Of a stretch of DNA of 8,321 nucleotides, positions 6,613 through 8,321 are shown in pieces. How positions within the stretch are numbered: position 1 is the first letter of the stretch; each line of letters begins with the position of its first letter. The position numbers and the translations under genes were made by a program. This DNA comes from Pseudomonadota bacterium. Its GTDB lineage: Bacteria > Pseudomonadota > Gammaproteobacteria > Steroidobacterales > Steroidobacteraceae. The DNA is taken from NCBI GenBank assembly GCA_021792815.1, contig JAJYTX010000095.1, forward strand, positions 1 to 8,321, given 5' to 3'. The notes beneath the pieces are model-generated. The model had not been told where the DNA came from. It searched no databases and saw only the letters and a list, made by a program, of their open reading frames with translations.

Positions 6613-7653
6613 TCAGCCGCTGCGCGGCGCCTGCGTCTCGTGCGCCAGCATGTTCTCGAGAACGCGGCGGGCGTGAACCGCCGCCGCATCTCCCGGCAGC
6701 AGAACCGGCTGCAGCGCCGACAGGTCGACATCCCCGAGGTTGCGCTGCTGTCCCTCCAGCATCGGCAGGTCTTCCTGCACGAACGGCGTGCGAAGGAAGG
6801 CGAGCTGTTCGCGGGCCAGCCGCTCGCCGGCCTCGCCGAGCGACCTCGGAAAGCAGATGCTGAACCAGTAGTGCGTGCTCGACGCGGTCTCCGGAGTGAA
6901 GCAATGGGCCTGCGAGGTCTCGCGGCCGTCGGCCTGCGGCCGTCCGCTCGGGACCGCTCCGGCAAACAACGCCATGTGTGCCGGGGCATTCCACCGTACG
7001 TTGATCCACCGATCGACCGGCGTCCGACGGGGAATTCCCATTGCATCGCTCAAGGCATCCGGCATGATATCCGCGTGCGTCGTGCGCTTCGACCAGATGG
7101 TGTCGCCTTCCCTGCTCGCCCGATAGGTGCCCTTGGAAACACCACTGCTGCCGAGGGTCGCGGCATGCAGGAATTCAATGTGACTGAGGTCGAGGATATT
7201 GTCGATCTCCAGCAGGTAGCCCGTACGGACATGCAGGTAGCCCTTGCCGACGAAAGCGGCCTGCGGGTCCTGGAAGCGAAAGTCGGGAATCAGGGCCGGG
7301 TCGGCGTCGCGCGCCTCGCCCATCCACACCCAGAGGAGACTGTGACGCTCGATCACCGGAAAGGCGCGCACCCGCGCCGCCCGCGGCGGCGGGCCTTGAG
7401 GATTATGGACGCATTCGCCGCTGCCATTGAACGCCAGTCCGTGATATCGACACTGCAGATGACCGCCCTGGACGGCCCCAAGATGCAGGGGCGCATGGCG
7501 GTGGGGGCAGCGATCAAGCAGTGCCCGGGCTTTGCCGTCGCTGTCGCGAAACAGGCAGATCGACTCCTCGAGCAGCCGGCGGTGCAGAATCGCGTCCGGC
7601 GCCACCTCGTCGTCCCAGGCCGCGACGTACCAGGCATTGCGAAGGAAGGCCAT
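6613..7653 (-). CDS. Rieske non-heme iron oxygenase, vanillate O-demethylase / dicamba monooxygenase type
   Basis: Terminal oxygenase that takes electrons from a ferredoxin/reductase to hydroxylate or O-demethylate an aromatic or similar substrate in the cytoplasm. The 346 residues carry the Rieske [2Fe-2S] site CPHRHAPL...CRYHGL, with ligands Cys49, His51, Cys68 and His71. The catalytic iron site follows as N152-x2-D155-x2-H158-x4-H163, and Asp295 in VQEDLPMLEGQQ is the probable third ligand. From memory these positions nearly coincide with those of dicamba monooxygenase (H160, H165, D294, bridging D157), and the length fits the VanA-like trimeric alpha-only class, with no beta-subunit gene visible. 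The start ATG has a G-rich ribosome site (GGGGG at 7660-7664, 6 nt away). No reductase or ferredoxin gene lies in the window, so the partner must be encoded elsewhere. The substrate cannot be read from sequence; vanillate-like ethers, steroids and amines are all processed by relatives. Confidence 0.94.
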   Translation of the reverse strand: MAFLRNAWYVAAWDDEVAPDAILHRRLLEESICLFRDSDGKARALLDRCPHRHAPLHLGAVQGGHLQCRYHGLAFNGSGECVHNPQGPPPRAARVRAFPVIERHSLLWVWMGEARDADPALIPDFRFQDPQAAFVGKGYLHVRTGYLLEIDNILDLSHIEFLHAATLGSSGVSKGTYRASREGDTIWSKRTTHADIMPDALSDAMGIPRRTPVDRWINVRWNAPAHMALFAGAVPSGRPQADGRETSQAHCFTPETASSTHYWFSICFPRSLGEAGERLAREQLAFLRTPFVQEDLPMLEGQQRNLGDVDLSALQPVLLPGDAAAVHARRVLENMLAHETQAPRSG

Positions 7654-7676
7654 GCATCACCCCCGGCAGTCTTAAT

Positions 7677-7695
7677 TGTGTACCAACAGTACACA
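7677..7695. promoter_or_regulatory. Perfect inverted repeat, probable repressor operator of the Rieske gene
   Basis: TGTGTAC-CAACA-GTACACA: two perfect 7-bp arms around a 5-bp spacer. After one mismatch, two more A-T pairs match on the outside. It lies 24 bp upstream of the Rieske start codon, overlaps the proposed -10 box and covers the expected transcription start, the usual position for a repressor site. Size and symmetry fit a TetR- or GntR-type dimer. The neighbouring TetR protein is the obvious candidate, but no second copy was seen before tetR or the exporter. Confidence 0.6.
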
Positions 7696-7722
7696 TTTAG
7701 CACGGCCACAGGATGAATTCAA
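7694..7722 (-). promoter_or_regulatory. Candidate sigma-70 promoter of the Rieske gene
   Basis: On the minus strand TTGAAT (7717-7722) and TAAATG (7694-7699) are separated by exactly 17 bp. The -35 box matches 4 of 6 consensus bases and the -10 only 3 of 6, so the promoter would be weak or need activation. The local AT-richness in a GC-rich window and the overlapping palindrome support it. Initiation would leave a leader of about 30-35 nt before the ATG at 7653. Confidence 0.4.
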
Positions 7723-8067
7723 TCGGTGTGAAGAGCCGCATGCGCCATGACGTTGCCCGCCGCGTGCTGCGTCGGCCCAGCCTCTGTGCGGGTCAGCAGA
7801 CGGCGCACCGCGCCAAGACACCGCCACGATCCCGTCAGGGCATACCACGCGGAAATTCCCGCCGGAAAAGCCCCGGCCATACGCCGGGCCGATACGCACG
7901 CGGCGGCCTGGGCGGATGCCCGGGGAAAAACCCGGTCGGCGTCGGATCGATCCCGGGACAGCGGTGGCCGCCGCTCTTTGTGGACCGCAGACAGCAGGAG
8001 CTTTGACGGGAGCGTTGTCGGCCGCCCGCACCATGAGGTCGGAACGACCTTGTCCTCTGACATTGCC
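7723..8067. other. Intergenic stretch between GMC oxidoreductase and Rieske genes, no confident gene
   Basis: No gene I can support. A minus-strand frame 7719-8063 (114 residues, ATG start) is open with moderate third-position GC. It lacks a ribosome site, starts right beside the repeat element, runs into the proposed Rieske promoter and resembles no family known to me. Overlapping frames on both strands are equally open. Two small GC-rich hairpins are visible: CCCGGC/GCCGGG at 7872-7888 and CCGGG/CCCGG around an A-rich loop at 7920-7935. Neither is followed by a T-run in either direction. Confidence 0.45.
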
Positions 8068-8122
8068 GGGTGTCACACCTGGGTGTCACACCAGAACGAG
8101 GACCACGGTACCGTCCCCGTTC
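8068..8122. repeat. Compact repeat element: tandem 12-mers plus hairpin
   Basis: Two identical 12-mers, GGGTGTCACACC, lie at 8068-8079 and 8081-8092, 13 bp apart. Each contains a short inverted repeat GGTGT-C-ACACC. One base after them begins a hairpin: GAACGAGGAC (8094-8103) pairs with GTCCCCGTTC (8113-8122), 9 of 10 positions, and the 9-base loop contains the palindrome GGTACC. There is no following T-run, so it is not a standard terminator. The architecture resembles REP-like or tyrosine-transposase-associated palindromic repeats that occur in many copies between proteobacterial genes; this is an inference from form only. Confidence 0.55.
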
Positions 8123-8216
8123 ACGGAATCGGGACTCCGGGCCGACTCCGTCCGGATCAGCAGGCCAGGAAATGCGCGGAAACGCGTACCATCAGACCGA
8201 CACCGCGGCGTTGCGC

Positions 8217-8321
8217 TCAGCGACCTGACGGGCCATCGCGGCCGGTGACGAACCGGACGGCGCGCTCGGCGATCATGATGGTCGGCGCATTGGTGTTGCC
8301 CGACACGAGGGTGGGCATGAT
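8217..8321 (-). CDS. GMC-family FAD-dependent oxidoreductase, C-terminal end (cut by window edge)
   Basis: The last 34 residues, ending at TGA (8217-8219), of a glucose-methanol-choline oxidoreductase such as a choline or alcohol dehydrogenase. The fragment opens with [19 protein letters not shown], the family's C-terminal signature. The asparagine-containing SGNTNAPT segment holds the second member of the catalytic His/Asn pair and contacts the flavin. Members oxidise an alcohol to an aldehyde or ketone using FAD, which binds the N-terminal domain outside the window. The tail after the signature is short (about 15 residues), as is common. It is on the same strand as the Rieske gene, 563 bp upstream of it, so it may belong to the same catabolic region. 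The gap and the separate promoter argue against a single transcript. Confidence 0.85.
   Translation of the reverse strand: MMPTLVSGNTNAPTIMIAERAVRFVTGRDGPSGR

Noticed and set aside
6002..7009. Minus-strand open frame of 335 codons
   Set aside because: Spans parts of tetR and the Rieske gene in the wrong frames, with an Arg/Ala/Gly-rich low-complexity translation typical of a GC-rich shadow.
6640..7716. Plus-strand open frame of 358 codons
   Set aside because: Antisense to the Rieske oxygenase, whose ligand motifs are unmistakable on the other strand.
7920..7935. CCGGG/CCCGG hairpin as an intrinsic terminator for the GMC gene
   Set aside because: The stem is only 5 bp and the A/T tract is in the loop rather than after the stem, so it does not have terminator form.
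8068..8092. Start of a CRISPR array
   Set aside because: Only two 12-bp units separated by one base, with no spacers of suitable length.

Overview
This window is GC-rich bacterial chromosome, probably from a proteobacterium. The outer-membrane efflux lipoprotein and the periplasmic adaptor require a Gram-negative envelope, and the strong preference for G or C at third codon positions fits a high-GC beta- or gammaproteobacterium. I cannot name the genus. No rRNA, tRNA, insertion sequence or CRISPR array is visible.

Layout. (1) Positions 1-574, minus strand: the N-terminal 191 residues of a ClC-family chloride channel or Cl-/H+ antiporter, cut by the window edge. (2) 575-1332: no confident gene. 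Within it, 885-1336 has coding-like codon use that jumps between reading frames and may be a decayed or frameshifted gene. (3) 1333-5658, plus strand: four tightly packed genes for a complete tripartite exporter. These are a NodT-type outer-membrane lipoprotein, a DevC-type ABC permease, a DevA/LolD-type ATPase and a HlyD/DevB-type periplasmic adaptor. Junctions are a 4-bp overlap, a 2-bp gap and another 4-bp overlap, so they are almost certainly one operon. (4) 5659-5959: about 300 bases with no convincing gene. (5) 5960-6610, plus strand: a TetR/AcrR-family regulator. (6) 6613-7653, minus strand: a Rieske iron-sulfur oxygenase of the vanillate O-demethylase/dicamba monooxygenase type, converging on tetR with 2 bp between the stop codons. 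Its promoter region holds a perfect 7-bp inverted repeat that looks like a repressor operator. (7) 7723-8216: a non-coding stretch ending in a compact repeat element (tandem 12-mers plus a hairpin). (8) 8217-8321, minus strand: the last 34 residues of a GMC-family flavin oxidoreductase.

How it may work together (inference). The Rieske oxygenase and the GMC oxidoreductase lie on the same strand and look like part of a catabolic region for a methoxylated aromatic or similar hydrophobic compound. The exporter next door could expel a toxic substrate or intermediate. The TetR protein between them is the natural candidate to sense that compound and act at the palindrome in front of the Rieske gene, at the exporter, or both. 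The enzyme, exporter and regulator families are well known. The less ordinary features are this particular grouping, the operator-like palindrome, the possible gene remnant ahead of the exporter and the repeat element near the right edge.
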